Assembly (NCBI GenBank): GCA_022575985.1
Contig: JAKSXM010000266.1
Span: forward strand, 1,736,001 to 1,800,000
Reading direction: 5' to 3'
DNA: 64,000 nucleotides
DNA from: Anagrus nilaparvatae
Lineage: Eukaryota > Arthropoda > Insecta > Hymenoptera > Mymaridae
In this document: piece by piece, positions 21,631-34,121 of the stretch
How positions within the stretch are numbered: position 1 is the stretch's first letter
Layout of the letters: every line of letters starts with the position of its first letter
Program-made: the position numbers and the translations under genes
Notes under the pieces: generated by a model
The model's database searches: none
What the model saw: only the letters and a program-made list of their open reading frames with translations
Told to the model about the DNA's origin: nothing

Positions 21631-23364
21631 ATGGCTAGTGATAACGAACAAGAGGTTCTTGAACAGGAGTATGCTGAATATATGAGGAATAGAATAGGAG
21701 GAGATGAAGTATCCAATCAAAGTAGAGGAAATATAATAAAATTACTAACCATCTAATATTCACTTATAAAATAAAGAGGGCTGTGAAATATTTAAGAATA
21801 GAAAATCTTTAAATTTTAAGAGAAAGTTTTCTTAGAGGTTAAGAGTGAATATCAGATCTGATAATTTTTTTAAAGAGAAATCCAGATAATTAAGAGTTGA
21901 TTTATTTTCACAGCACAAGATGTATCTACACCACAAATAAGAGAAAGCACTGACAAATCAGAAGTGATTGAAGAATTAAGAATGAATAACTCAAATAGAC
22001 TACCAGAAAATTATACCACAATGAATAATAGCAATGTAAATGATACAAATATAAGTAACAACAAGAGTGTAAGCCCTGCAGAATTACAATTAGCTATATC
22101 AAGTGCAGAGTCCTTAGCTAGAATCATGCCATCTGATAATCTATTGACACAAGAAGCAAGACTTCTTTTAAAAGGAGCAATAGAAAAACTTGTACTAGCT
22201 AATAAAAATTCTATAGAAAATGAAAAATTAAAGTTGAACATGATAAAAAATTCAGAGAATAAAAAGGTAAACAACAACATGATATTGAAATTTACTAGAG
22301 ATTACAAGCTCACAGCAGAAAAAAATTATGAAGTGTGGTTAGACTCACTCAAAACAGAACTTACTAGTTATGATTTGTTACATGTGATTGATCCAAATGT
22401 TGCTGGACCTGTTGGTCTTTCAGAAAATGATATGAAAAAAAGGAGAAACTTAGTGAAAGATGTTATACTAAGTCATATCAATGATAAATATCACATGAAA
22501 ATAGTTGAAATAACTGATCCAAATGAATTATTAAGCAAACTAAAGAGAGCAAAATTAGGTGAAATTACAACAACACCAACAAGTATAAAAGGCAAACTAC
22601 ATAATTTGAAAATGAAAGAAGGAGAAAAAGTGGTTGACTTCTGTGAAAGATTTGAACATTTAGTTAGAGAATATGATGCAAGAGATGATACGCAAAAATT
22701 AGAAGACAAAGATAAGGCCTCACTACTTTACAATGCCATTAGAGATGTGATGATTGATGTCAGACGAGTAAGATCACAACATGTTGCTCATACCAGTAAA
22801 GATATGACGCTAGAAGAATTGATAAGAGCTATGTATCATGAAGAGGAAGATAATAATGTTGAAAAGAGAAATTCTGGAAAATTGAATCCAAGTGCTTCAA
22901 GAGTAACATCTTTTAAGTTAAACCATAAGAGCAAATGTCATAGATGTAATGGTGCTGCTGGTACTGGACATTGGAAAAATGAATGTCCATGGAAAGATAT
23001 GAATAAGTGGTTTTGCTATAGTTGCAATGGTGAAGCTAATCACAATGGCACAAAATGCCCATATAATGGAAATCAATCCTTTGGATTCAAAAGACCATCA
23101 GAAAGGAGTGGATTTTCTGGACCTCCTGCCAAAAGAGGTAGAGGTAACTTTATACAAGGAATGACAAGAGGTTCAACAAATGCAAGAGGAAATTTGCAAA
23201 GAGGCAGAGGCGCTGGAAGATTCAGAGGCAGAGGTATTGGAAATTCCAGAGGCAGAGGTATGTTCCAAAAATATCCAGATGCTAGAAGAGGTTTATATGA
23301 TGAACAGTATGCACAAGAGGAAAACTGGGACGAGGAATTTGATGAAAGTCAAGGTAAGAATTGA
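21631..23364 (+). CDS. Copia gag, with a short first exon and a predicted intron
   Basis: The start is taken as ATG at 21631, giving MASDNEQEVLEQEYAEYM. That exon ends near 21729 at CAAA|GTAGAG. The acceptor is TTTTCACAG at 21905-21913, and joining them keeps the frame into the 460-residue body that is open from 21914. The body holds a UBN2-type Copia capsid (WLDSLKTELTSYDLLHVID near 22340), then two zinc knuckles (CHRCNGAAGTGHWKNEC near 22936 and CYSCNGEANHNGTKC near 23014). An RGG-like arginine/glycine tail runs to about 23260. It ends at TGA 23362-23364, after which the same frame runs on into protease. In most Copia elements gag and pol are one frame, so this TGA may be a mutation. The intron is inferred from splice sites and frame. 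Confidence 0.8.
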
Positions 23365-26300
23365 AATAATAAAACAAATATCAATAAGAAAATGCATGTA
23401 GAATTTATAGCAGATTCGGGTGCAACTGAGCATTTTATAAATAAGAGTTTTATATTGTCAGATTTTAAAATATCTAAAAACGGAGTAATTAAGAGTGCAA
23501 ATAAAAATGAATTTGCATAAATAGCAATTGATGGTAGAGGTAATTTATTTCTGAAAAATAATACAAATAACAGGGCTCAGATTAAATTAACAAATGTAAT
23601 AGCAGCTAAAGATATGTCAGAAATTTGTTATCGTTACGTAGAATAGTAGATGCTGGTTTTAATATTATATTAAATGATAAAATTTTCAGAGTTTTTAATA
23701 AAGAAAATAATAAGACAATATTTGAGGGAATATACGAAAAACCAAATTGGGTAGTTAAGTTTGAAGTCGGTAAAATAAATCAGGGAGGTAATACAGAGGT
23801 AAAAGAGTTTGATGATTATATTTGCACAGCATTTATGGCAAACAACAATGAGTTCTCAGAGCAATCACAGACAAATGACATAGAAGAGTTGTTAGATTCG
23901 GAGGGAGAAAATTCAGAGAGTATAAAGAAAGTAATAAGTCATGTGTCTGAGATTGAGAGGGAGAAACAGAAAGAACTCATTGAAGACACAAATAAAATAT
24001 AAAATTCAGAGAAACTAAGTTTAGAGAGTAATGATTGTATAGCAACTCATAAAATAATAAACATAGATGATTTAAAAGAAATTGAAAATCTTAAAGACTT
24101 ACATGTTGAAAATCCTCCTGATTTATCAGAGAAAAGAGAAAAACTGACTGAAGGTTTATTATGGCATGCAAGATTAGGTCATGCATCATTAACCTATTTA
24201 AAGATGCTTCAAAAGAAAGAAAAGATATTAGAGCATATTAAATTTGATGAGTCGATAAAAGAGTGTGAAGTATGTATTTTATCAAAGATGGAAAAACTTC
24301 CATTTAAACAAAATAGAACTCAAGCAGAAAGACCACTTCAGAGAATACATTCAGACTTAATGGGTCCAATAAAGCCAAGGAAAAGAGAAGTATATAATTA
24401 CATTTATAGATGACTACACACGTCAGGCAAAAGTCTATTGTCTTAAATCAAAAGATGAAGCTGGGCAAGCTTTAGAGAAATATATAGTTTCAGCAAGAAA
24501 TATGTTAGGGTTCAATGAGAAAATATGCTATGTAAGATCAGACAGAGGAACAGAGTATACTGGTGGAAAATTTGCAGAGGTTTTAGAGAAAGAGAAAATA
24601 GAATTAGATACAGCACCACCATATACGCCAGAGTTAAATGGTTTAGCTGAAAGATTCAATAAAACAATAGCTAATAAAACAAGAGCATTTATGTGTGATT
24701 CTGGTTTACCAACAACTATGTGGGAACCAGCCATTGCAGCATCAGTTTATTCATATAATATAACTCCTCATAAGTCTATAGGGTATGAGGTACCACTGAA
24801 GAGAATCTCACCAAATTCTAAAAGTCATTTAGAAGAATTTAGACGATTTGGATGTATAGCATATGCAAAGTTACCTAAAACAGAGACTAAATTTAGTGAC
24901 CTTGCAATAAAGACAGTTTTAATAGGTCATACTTCTACTGGATATATTTTATGGCATCCAGGGTCTAGGAAATTTTTAAGATCTAGGCATGTAAGATTTT
25001 TAGAGAAATTAGTATATAAAGATGTATTTAAGAAAGAATTAAACAAAGAATTAGAAGTTGCAAGTCAATTTACAGAAGAAGAGGTATTAAATAATCAAAT
25101 TATCAATTCAGAAGTTTCAGAAAATAAAGAAAAATCAGAAGAGAAAAATTCAGAGGTAAAGAAAAGAGGTAGACCAAAGAAAATAAAAATTAATACTGAG
25201 AATATAAATATAGAAAAGAGAAAAGAAAAACCACCAGAGAATTTAGAGATAGAAGGACCTAGAACAAGAAGTAAAACTAAAAGATTGATAGACTTTTAGC
25301 TTTGCTAGATATACAAACCTTTCAGATGAACAAGAAATAAAAGAAGATGAACTTATACGTGTGTTAATAGCATCCATACAAAAGGATCCGAGTACATATG
25401 AAGAGGCTTTGAATTCAAATGACAAAGAAATGTGGATTGAAGCAATAAAAGAGGAATTGGAATCAATGAAAGAAAATAATATTTTGGAAATTATAAATAG
25501 ACCCAAACAACAACCTAATGGCAAGAGGCCTAATATAATTGATTCTAGGTGGATCTTCAAAAAAAAAGTAGAAAGTGATGGAAAAATTAAATATAAGGCG
25601 AGATTAGTAATAAGAGGATTTAAAGATAAAAATAATTATGAATTAAGAGAAACTTATGCTCCAGTATCAAGATTGTCATTAATAAGAGCAACACTGTCAA
25701 TTATTAATAAAGAGAATTTAGAAATGTGTCAGATGGATGTCAAAACAGCATTCTTGAATGGAGAGCTTAAAGAAGAAGTATTTATGGAAATTCAAATGGA
25801 TTGGAAATTTCAAGTAATACAAAACTTACAAAAGTATGTAAATTAAAGAGGTCTTTGTATGGACTTAAAGTTAGTCCAAAGAAATGGAATAAGAAATTTT
25901 CAAAAGAGGTTAGTAAATTAGAGCTAGAAAATGATTTACATGAACCTTGTTTATTTACATGGAGGAAAAATGGAAAGCTAGCGTTCATCATATTATATGT
26001 AGATGATATGTTGATTGCTAGTGATTGTTCAGAGAAATTAAAACAAATAAAAGATCATCTAAGTTCAGTATTTCAAATGAAAGACTTAGGAGAGCCTAAA
26101 AATTTCTTAGGTATGACAATTCAGAGAAACAGGCAAGAAAAATATATAATAATTCATCAAGCTACTTATATAGAAGGAATTTTAGAGAGATTTAAAATGA
26201 AAGATTGCAAACCTCAGAATACACCCATGGTGACTCGCCAAGTTGATCAAAGAAATAAAAAACGTAAGGTAGATGAAGAGAATTCAGAAAGAGAATCTGA

Positions 26301-27046
26301 ACTTAAGAGGTTTCCATACAGAGAAGCTGTAGGAGCTTTAATGTATTTGGCAAATGCAACTAGACCAGATATTGCCTATGCAGTAAATCTGTTAGCCAGT
26401 AAACAATTAGAACCTACTGAAGAGGATTGGAATGAAATAAAGAGTTTTTAGATATTTAAGAGTTACTAGCAATTTAGGAATAAAGTTCAAATCAAGTTCA
26501 GAAACTCTTGAGGCATTGACAGATGCAAGTCTCAGAGATCGTGAAGGATCTGCATTTACAGCAGGATATATAATCAGAGTATTTGGAGATGTGATTGCTT
26601 GGAGAAGCCACAAAGTAAACTATGTTTCACTCTCAACTTGTGAAGCTGAGTATTTAGCCATGAGTGATGCCTGCCATGAGTTAATATCATTAGATAAATC
26701 AATGAGATATATAGTTGGAAAAACCCTGTTTCCTGTAACCATATGGTGTGATAATAGTTCATCAAGAGATTGCACTGAGATGGTTGAAAGCCACAAACTT
26801 AAAAGTTTTGATCAGAGTATTAGAGATATTAGAGAAGAATTAGAAGAAAGAGAGAAAACAGGAAAAAGAAAAACTATGGCAGAATCACATGGAGATTTCA
26901 TAAAACAATGTGTTACAGAGGAAAAGGTTAAAGTGCTATGGATATCAACCAAAGAGAATTTAGCTGATATTATGACTAAGCCTTTACCTCACAGTACTTA
27001 TGTTTACTTCAAAGATAAGATTACCAACATAAGATTAAGAGAATAA
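23365..27046 (+). pseudogene. Copia pol: protease, integrase, reverse transcriptase, RNase H
   Basis: Domains in order are as follows. The protease has an ADSGATEHF active site near 23412. The pre-integrase zinc region has LLWHARLGHASL near 24160 and CEVCILSK near 24268. The integrase has Asp in FIDDYTR near 24405, Asp in RSDRGTEY near 24540 and Glu in GLAERFNKTI near 24650. The reverse transcriptase has QMDVKTAFLNGEL near 25730 and the catalytic YVDDM near 25998. The RNase H has TDAS near 26518, STCEAEYLA near 26634 and WCDNSS near 26745. Lesions are a TAA at 23518-23520, a frameshift near 23620, a TAA at 24000-24002, and frameshifts near 24395, 25297, 25795 and 26444. All catalytic residues are otherwise present. 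It ends at 27046 with TAA. Confidence 0.92.
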
Positions 27047-27244
27047 TAGGCATATACAATAAACTAAATTTATAACTAATAATTTGTTTTCTTTGCTTAC
27101 AGGACAGCAGTAATAGGACAAGATGTTCCAGAAAACTGATTATATAATTATTATTTTGTAGTATTAATTAATTTTGTATTTTTATAATTATAGTCAAATG
27201 TAATAAAAGTGTGACAATACTTTGTAAAATTTTATGTAATTAAC

Positions 27245-27256
27245 AAAGGGAGGGAG
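27245..27256 (+). promoter_or_regulatory. Polypurine tract AAAGGGAGGGAG
   Basis: Twelve purines end exactly where the 3' LTR begins, the plus-strand priming site. Confidence 0.9.
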
Positions 27257-27536
27257 TATAAGAATAAAGCTTTGTTAACTACAAAGTGACGCCATCTCTT
27301 GATAGATGTATAGTAATTATTAATGCGAGACGCGCCACTGTCACACTAAAATAGTTAGTCGTGCTCTGACACGGAATGCGTAAGCATCGTTCTACAGAGG
27401 TCTTAAGATTAATAAAGATTGCTATAATTAAGAGGTTGAAACAAATACTTTGTGTAGTGATTATTAATAACCTATCCTAATAATCCTCTAGAATAATTTA
27501 TAGTAGCTTAATAAAGATAAATTAGGAACTCTTACA
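27257..27536 (+). repeat. Copia 3' LTR
   Basis: 280 bp, the same length and ends as the 5' LTR, followed by the ATATG duplication at 27537-27541. Confidence 0.95.
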
Positions 27537-28534
27537 ATATGTAAGTGCGAATAAGCCGTCCGTACACACACACACACACATGCACGCAACGGCCAACAAC
27601 ATGTACGTTGTCAAATTCTTATCTACCGCCGCCAAGCACAGAGGGCAGTAGCCAGCAGACAGCAGAATGAAAAGAAGAGTAAAGCGACCTCGTTACGGTA
27701 GCGAAAAGAGAAAAAAGAGAGAGGGGACGAGAACCTCCTCAGAGTGCGTTCAGCTAGCAACCAGTGCACGCATGTATATTGGATTATTACGAGTGACTCC
27801 GGATTAATAAAATTGTTTAAACTTTTTACCAAAAGTCACGTAAAGCCCTTCCGGTTTGTAATTAATGTCATTTAATTTCATTATTATAAAATAGTCGCGA
27901 TTTAAAAATAAAGTGTTGATTATAAAGTGATACATAAAAGTTCGTAAAACACGATCAACGGCGGTCTTTCGCGCAACCTGCAAAAACAAATAATTCCACG
28001 AGAAGCCACAAGTCGTTATCAAACTCCATCAGCTGCAGCCGCCGCGCCATCTCCGAGAGTTCTCCAAAATTTCATCGAACCGGTAAAATATTACATGTGC
28101 TCCGGGTTCAGTGTGTGTGTACGCGGCTCGTTGTATATATATTTATACATATAAATTGTGTAAGATTTTTTATGAAAATTTAAGCCTAAGGGCAGTTTCT
28201 TTAATTTAATAAATAAATTAGATAAATGTTTTTAATAATTTAAATAAGTGTACATCATTTTTAGTGCATGTTCATAGTTCTATTTTCCGCCTTTTTTCTA
28301 CCCCTTTTTTAGGACTTCCCCTACCTGTCGAGGAGATTGTTTCTCGTGCAAGAGCTAGCCCAGTAATAAGGTAAGAGGTCAATCCCCCGTATTATCATTA
28401 TTGTTATAGCAAATTTAACCGGCGCGTGTTTGAAGCTAAAGGGCGCTCTAAAATAAATATATTAGCCGTTATACGCACGGTCGCAATATTTGCTTTAATT
28501 AATTAAACTTACCCCAAAATACCCTTATTATAAG
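27537..28534 (+). repeat. Gypsy 5' LTR, main part
   Basis: This is the continuation of 17232-17302 after the Copia insertion. A 177-bp internal part (28111-28287) recurs at 33925-34101, past the element's coding region, which identifies it as LTR sequence. The right border is set by the primer-binding site at 28535. A CA-rich tract lies at about 27565-27585. Confidence 0.6.
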
Positions 28535-28548
28535 TGGCGCCTCAACGT
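28535..28548 (+). promoter_or_regulatory. Gypsy primer-binding site (TGGCGCCTCAACGT)
   Basis: TGGCGCC followed by CAACG is the usual Gypsy/retroviral primer-binding form (TGGCGCCCAACG), complementary to a tRNA 3' end of lysine or arginine type. Confidence 0.7.
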
Positions 28549-30212
28549 TTTTAGGCAAAAATTAAGAATTTTTTATTATTAAAATAAAAATAAAAAATAA
28601 TTTTAATTAATAGTTTTCATTTAAATTTTTTTTAAGTAGCTGCCATTTTAGAAATTTTTCTTTTTTTGTTCCCTCATTTTTGCCGGCGCACGCGCAATAT
28701 TTTAGCATAAGATTATTTTGCAAAATTTTTAAATTAAATTTGCATAAATAATAATTAATTAATTAATTATTAATTAACAATACATAAAAAAATTATTGTT
28801 ATTTATAAATAAAATTGAATTTTTTTTTAAATTTACAAAAAAATATATATATATCTTAAGAGATATCTCTTATGTTAAACGTGCACGCGCGCAGGCATAC
28901 ACAAAAAAATAAGTAAACAAACGTGAACGCATTCTTTTTTTTTTGACTCTCTTATGGCGATATAAAAAAATTATATTATACATTAATTCAAATAATCTTT
29001 TTTTTTCGGCACCCAGACCCGATTAAAAAAAAAACATGAACATAGCACAAAGAATTTTATATAATAAATACATTAAATTAATGATTGAATATTATTAAAT
29101 AATATACATAAATAAATTATTATAATAAAATCAATTGAAAAGTCGAGAGTGAATGTTGTATGCCGAGTGAGAGAATTATTTTCAGGAAACATAAAAATTT
29201 TTTTTCATGTAATATAAAAGAAAATAAATTGAAGATTTTTTTTTATTAATTCTTAACCTTAAAATAATTTAATTAACAATATTGTTAACATCTTTGTAAA
29301 ATTTTAAGAGATCACCTTTATTTTTAACGCGTTACAAAATTTTTTCTTTTTTTTTCTTGCGTTTTGAAAATAGTACCTTACTTTACAAGGGCGTAAAAGA
29401 TTGAATGGTGCGAAACGCATAAAAAAATTTATTTTCTTTTAGAATATTACCAAATATTTTTATTTTTTTTTATTGATTACATATAAAACAATTATTTATT
29501 TAAATTTATTATTATTTTTACAATATTTTTATACATATGCTCTCCAATTTATTTCCTAATCCTTATTCTTATTATACCAGTATTTAATAACCAGCCTCAA
29601 AGCTTTAACCCAAAGCTTTGTGCCGACAAACTGACAATACTTTTCGCTTAATACGGTAAATTCCTTTTGCCAAGGAATTTCAACGCCAATAATTATTATT
29701 AAATACATATACCCATTGAAATAAAATCAACCCTTTTAATCAAGAATATATCAAGGGAATTTTATTCAAGACTAATCAAGAATAATTCAAGATATTTAAA
29801 TTTCTCAAAGCATTTTTTTTTTAATTGTTTTTTTATAACTACTCAAGACTTATAAAATTTTTTTTTATTCAAGATTACTCAAGACTTATAAAAATTTTCA
29901 AGATCACTAAAGACTTATAAAATTTTCAAGAAAATTCTTTTTTTTTAGGAAAATTAGTCCCTTGCGCTGCGTTTTCAATAAAAAAAAGACAGTAATTTCT
30001 TCAGAAGATTATCCCTACGCGAAGTTAGCGGGAAAAATATAAAAAAAAATATTTTGACCTGATCCATATTTTTCATTGAAATTTTTAATTTTAAAATTCA
30101 ACCCATTTATTTTACTGTGGCTTTTTCTCTAAGGGAAGGGCGAGCATTTTAGGAACCCTAAAATAAAATAAATTTTTTTTTTTTTTGATTTTAATTTATT
30201 TGAGTATACAAA
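28549..30212 (+). other. Long untranslated leader of the Gypsy element
   Basis: 1.66 kb of AT-rich sequence with no ORF separates the primer-binding site from gag. Between about 29740 and 29935 a CAAGACTTATAAAA-type motif recurs at least three times with variable spacing. No inserted element was recognised. Confidence 0.5.
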
Positions 30213-32371
30213 ATGAATAATGAATGTAATAATCAAGTACAGCCGGCCCGTAAGTCCAGAAGAAGGCAAACTTATGAGCAATGGCCCGAAGTACAAATAT
30301 TATTAAATACCATAGATGATATGGAATTCATAGACGTAATTAAAAAGTTAGATGAATATGGGCTGTCATATAGCGTTAGTATGGATAAAATAAAAGACAG
30401 GCTTTTCCGATATCAAATTAAAATAATGGACGAAAGAGCCCCGTACAGCTGGAGCCATAGTGAAGACAAAAGGCCAAGCGATTTCATGCCACCGACTCTG
30501 CAACACGCCTTGGATATGCCATCAATGGACGAGCAAGTCAGGAGTTTGACGTTGAATAGCGAAGTCAATAGACACGTTTCTGAATTAAATAACGTCAGGC
30601 TTAAGAATCCAGCTTATAGCGCGCCAGTTATCACTACAGCCAAGAATTCACGAGCACAGTTCATTTATGTCCAAGCCTTAGCACAAAATGCAAACGCTAA
30701 CCAAGCAGTTCATACGACTTCTGCGGCAGCCTCGGGCGTTATCGTAACCGACCTAATTACGACAACGACGGCTAGCTGCAATCCCGTAATGAGCGCTGGT
30801 TACGTAGGAACAACTAACCATAATAAACATAGCCATGAAATGCAGGCGAATCATAGCAAAAATCAGATTGAATTACAACCAAATGATAAAATACCAAGGT
30901 CGCATCAGTCATTACCATTAACAAGATTTACTACAACTGGCACACGTAATAGTGATACATTACGTCACGACCGACCAAAGAGTAACAAGCACCGGTGGTT
31001 ACAGACGCCCCACAGCGAAACCAACAGTCTAAAATGGGATAATTATGTGGGCGGATTCGATACGCAAAGTAATGTATTACCTAAGACGCCAGTAGCGAGT
31101 ACTAGGGGACCTCTGCGTCAGAAAAATCAAGTACCAAACTTGGTAACTTGGCAAATACCAGTACATGGAAGCGATAGCGGCAGCTTAGCTAGCGCAGAAA
31201 AAAATACAGAAGTTCAGAAACAGCTGCTCAAAAAGAATCAGCCCTTTTGAAAAAGCAAAGAGAAACTTTACGAAAAGAAGTAGCGTTAGCAAAGGAGGTA
31301 ATGGAAGAACTCCGTAAACAGAGAACCATAAGCCAGCGAGGCAGCTCAGCAAGCTCTCTCAAATCACGTACGTCAGTTTCCAGTAAAAGCTCCCGAGAAC
31401 GGAAACACACAAAAGCTGAAAATGAAAAGCTGCGGTAAGAACAAGAGTTTATTGAAAAACAAAGGTTAGAAATAGAAAAATACAATAACCTTAAGCAGCA
31501 AGAAAACAAAAAGAAAAGTAGTAAAACAAGCAAAAATGGCAGCATAAAAGCAAAATCTCACAAAACCAAGGAAAATGAAAAACGTGAGAAAAACATTTTT
31601 ATGAATTCAGCCTTAGAAGATACGGAAGAATCCGAATTTGATGTTCTGTCCAGTACGAAGAAGTCCTTAAACTTAAGCTTACACAAGCGCACGGAAGCCG
31701 GAAAAGTACTCAAGATGTGGAACTTAAAATTCAATGGCGACACCAAGAAAGCTTAAGAATTTTTTTTTAAGCTTAACGATTGCTAGGAAACTTCGGGTTT
31801 ATCCTTCATTCAAATGAAATACGGCCTAACGTTGATGTTCATAGAGCACGCCATATTATGGTACAGAACAGATAGAGATAGCCTCGATACCTGGGATGAT
31901 TTCGAGACAGCCTTCCGTAATCGTTTCATTCCGTATATGGAGGACGAAGATTATCTCGAAGAGCTTCGAACACGAACGCAAGGCAAGGGCGAGAATATGG
32001 CCACATTTTTATGTGCTTTTAGAGCAATAGCCGATAAGCTATTACGACGCCCGAGTGAAAAAAAGTTGTTGTCAATGGCCCTTAGGGTACTGCATCCGGA
32101 ATATCAACGGAGCCTAGAAGCCTATAGGCTAACCAGAAATATAACAACCTTTATCAAATTGCTAGACTTAGGCCAAAAACCCAAAAAATTTGCCGAAAAA
32201 AGAAATAAATATTCAGCTCCGAAAGACAAAAAGAATTCGAAAGTACCGGATTTAGCCTGCGATGACAAAATAGTAAAGGCTAAAATAGCGGCTGTAACAG
32301 AGTCAGTAAATGCCACCGTAAACGTGCCTGAAACCGGCGCATGCGAAGCACCAGAAAATACACCAGCCTAA
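30213..32371 (+). pseudogene. Gypsy gag, broken
   Basis: The first frame (30213-31250, 345 aa) is polar, rich in Asn, Ser, Thr and Gln in its second half, and has no recognised domain in its first 100 residues. A frame change near 31240 leads into a lysine-, glutamate- and serine-rich, coiled-coil-like stretch with a TAA at 31436-31438, which continues to about 31754. The third frame (31814-32371) holds the capsid core typical of Gypsy gag. Its markers are an AILWYRTDRDSLDTWDDFETAF segment and a TQGKGENMATFL segment, the form A-x-x-W, T-W-x-x-F, then L-x-x-R-x-Q. At least three lesions separate these parts, so no full Gag can be made. A zinc knuckle is found further on at about 32784-32826. 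Confidence 0.8.
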
Positions 32372-33270
32372 ATGAAACGCAAGCCCAGAGGGCACGGTAA
32401 ACAAGTAAAAACGGAAGGTGCTGGCAGCATTAACTACCTCTGGGGACAATAATCAACAGCCCCAGCAGAGGCAGCAACAAGGATCTCAGCAGCAGCTTCA
32501 GACACAGTAACAGTGCATGGATCAACAGCAGCAGCCTAGATCACAGCCTCCACGGCATACTCAGCCAGTAATGCAGCCTATGGCTCCTCCGCCCTAACCA
32601 TAGTTTCCTCATACGTTTACGGACCCAAGTTATTTTGCTAAAATGATGCCACAATGGAATCAAGGTTCAATTCAAAGCATGCAGTTCGCAAGGTAGCAAA
32701 ATAATAATAATAATACAAGTAATTCACAAAATTCACAAAATAATACGCGACGACCCAAATTTAATAAGCCACGATTTCCTGCCCATTGCGTTCTGTGTCA
32801 AGACACAAATCACAGAACTCTGCAATGCCCTCAGCTAAATAAGCGGGAAATTTTTTTGCTATGTGGCAGACTTGGCGTCAGGTAAACCAACTGTACCTGC
32901 CCAGTAGCTACTCAATATAGAGCGGGAAACGCTCAGCTGGAGACGGTACAGGCTCCAACGACCTCCAGCTAAATAGTGGAGTCGCAAGCGTAACTACGCA
33001 AACAATAATAAATGACAAGAGCGAAACGTTAGCATAAACCATCGACAAAAAAAGGTTAGCCTTGCCCAAGGACGTGAACCTGCCGAGGCGTCTGCTACAA
33101 GCGACTCAAAAAGCAACAAAAACGATAAAAACGAAAACTAAAACGCAAATCAAAAAAATTCACAAGAAATTTCTCAATAAGCCGAAAATATATTAGAAAA
33201 CACGGAAAATTGCGACGCTTCTCACGTCGATAACCGACTTTTCTTCGAGATAAATATAGACGGCATAAAT
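32372..33270 (+). pseudogene. Nucleocapsid region and gag-pol junction of the Gypsy element
   Basis: A Gln-rich segment (about 32450-32600, CAG-rich) is followed by one zinc knuckle, CVLCQDTNHRTLQC (C-x2-C-x4-H-x4-C), at about 32788-32829. A second cysteine cluster near 32890 is broken. Several stops are present. The segment links the capsid frame to the protease-RT frame. Confidence 0.6.
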
Positions 33271-33924
33271 ATGAAAGCTCTTTGCTATTCAGGTTCTATG
33301 GCTTCCTACTTAGGTCCTAAATATGCAGAAAAATTCAAAGACAGGTTTAAACCCATCGGGTCAGCTTCAATTGACGCCACGGTAAATATCTCCCCAGTGA
33401 ATCAAGTATTAAAAGTTTGGTTCGACGCAGATGGACAATCGGAACCTATAAACCTGAAAATTTCTGAAAACATAAAACACGCGGGAATCGAAGAAATTTC
33501 GGCGTCACAAAAGGACATAATTATGCAAGTGGTAAAAGAATGCCTGCCTCCACAGCCACAGCCCCATGGAAGAACACATCTAATTAAGCACAAAATAAGG
33601 GTCAGACAAGATGCCACACCAGTAAGACATAAATTAAGAAGAATGTTGCCAAAAGTCTTGAATCTTGCCATAGAAGAAACTAAAAAGTGGCTTAAGTTAG
33701 GGATAATTGAGTATTCGAAAAGCTCGTGGTGTAGCGCTCCAGTTATGGTGCCACGCAACGACACCTATCGTTTATGCGTGGACTATCTTGACGTCAACAA
33801 AGTCACTGAAAAAGACGCCTACCCCCTCCCTAATCTCGATTTGGCCTCAGATAAGCTCAGAAGAGTGAAATACTTATCAAAAATCGACCTTAGTAAAGCC
33901 TTTTTACAAGTCCCGTTAGAAGAA
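33271..33924 (+). pseudogene. Gypsy protease and start of reverse transcriptase, truncated
   Basis: The frame opens before 33271 with FFEINIDGINMKALCYSG. This is the protease active-site region, but the catalytic Asp-Ser/Thr-Gly reads YSG, so the aspartate is lost. The RT fingers and the first palm motif follow: KWLKLGIIEYSKSSWCSAPV, then YRLCVDYLDVNKVT, then LSKIDLSKAFLQVPL with its catalytic Asp. The protein then ends abruptly at 33924, where the sequence switches to LTR at a GTGTGT microhomology. The YxDD box, RNase H and integrase are deleted. Confidence 0.85.
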
Positions 33925-34101
33925 GTGTGTGTCTGCGTGGCTCGGTGTATATATATTTATACATATAAATTATGTAAGATTTTTTATGAAAATTTAAGCC
34001 TAAGGGCAGTTTCTTTAATTTAATAAATAAATTAGATAAATGTTTTTAATAATTTCAATAAGTGTACATCATTTTTAGTGCATGTTCATAGTTCTATTTT
34101 C
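33925..34101 (+). repeat. Gypsy LTR fragment fused to the RT
   Basis: 177 bp matching 28111-28287 with a few substitutions and no length change. It is a partial 3' LTR left by a deletion running from inside the RT to inside the LTR. Confidence 0.88.
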
Positions 34102-34121
34102 AGATTAAATTCTGATTTCAA

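Larger units (their letters stand above)
17303..27536 (+). mobile_element. Copia LTR retrotransposon, 10.2 kb, recent insertion with broken ORFs
   Basis: Both LTRs and a perfect 5-bp duplication, ATATG, are present at 17298-17302 and 27537-27541. The LTRs (17303-17582 and 27257-27536) have the same length, 280 bp, and I found one difference (tagtCgctt versus tagtAgctt). A primer-binding site follows the 5' LTR and a purine tract precedes the 3' LTR. Domain order is gag, protease, integrase, reverse transcriptase, RNase H, which defines Copia. The unusually long leader (17583-21630) contains a 1.2-kb TTAA-flanked element and an R1 LINE fragment. About eight stops and frameshifts interrupt gag-pol, so this copy cannot move by itself. 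Confidence 0.95.
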
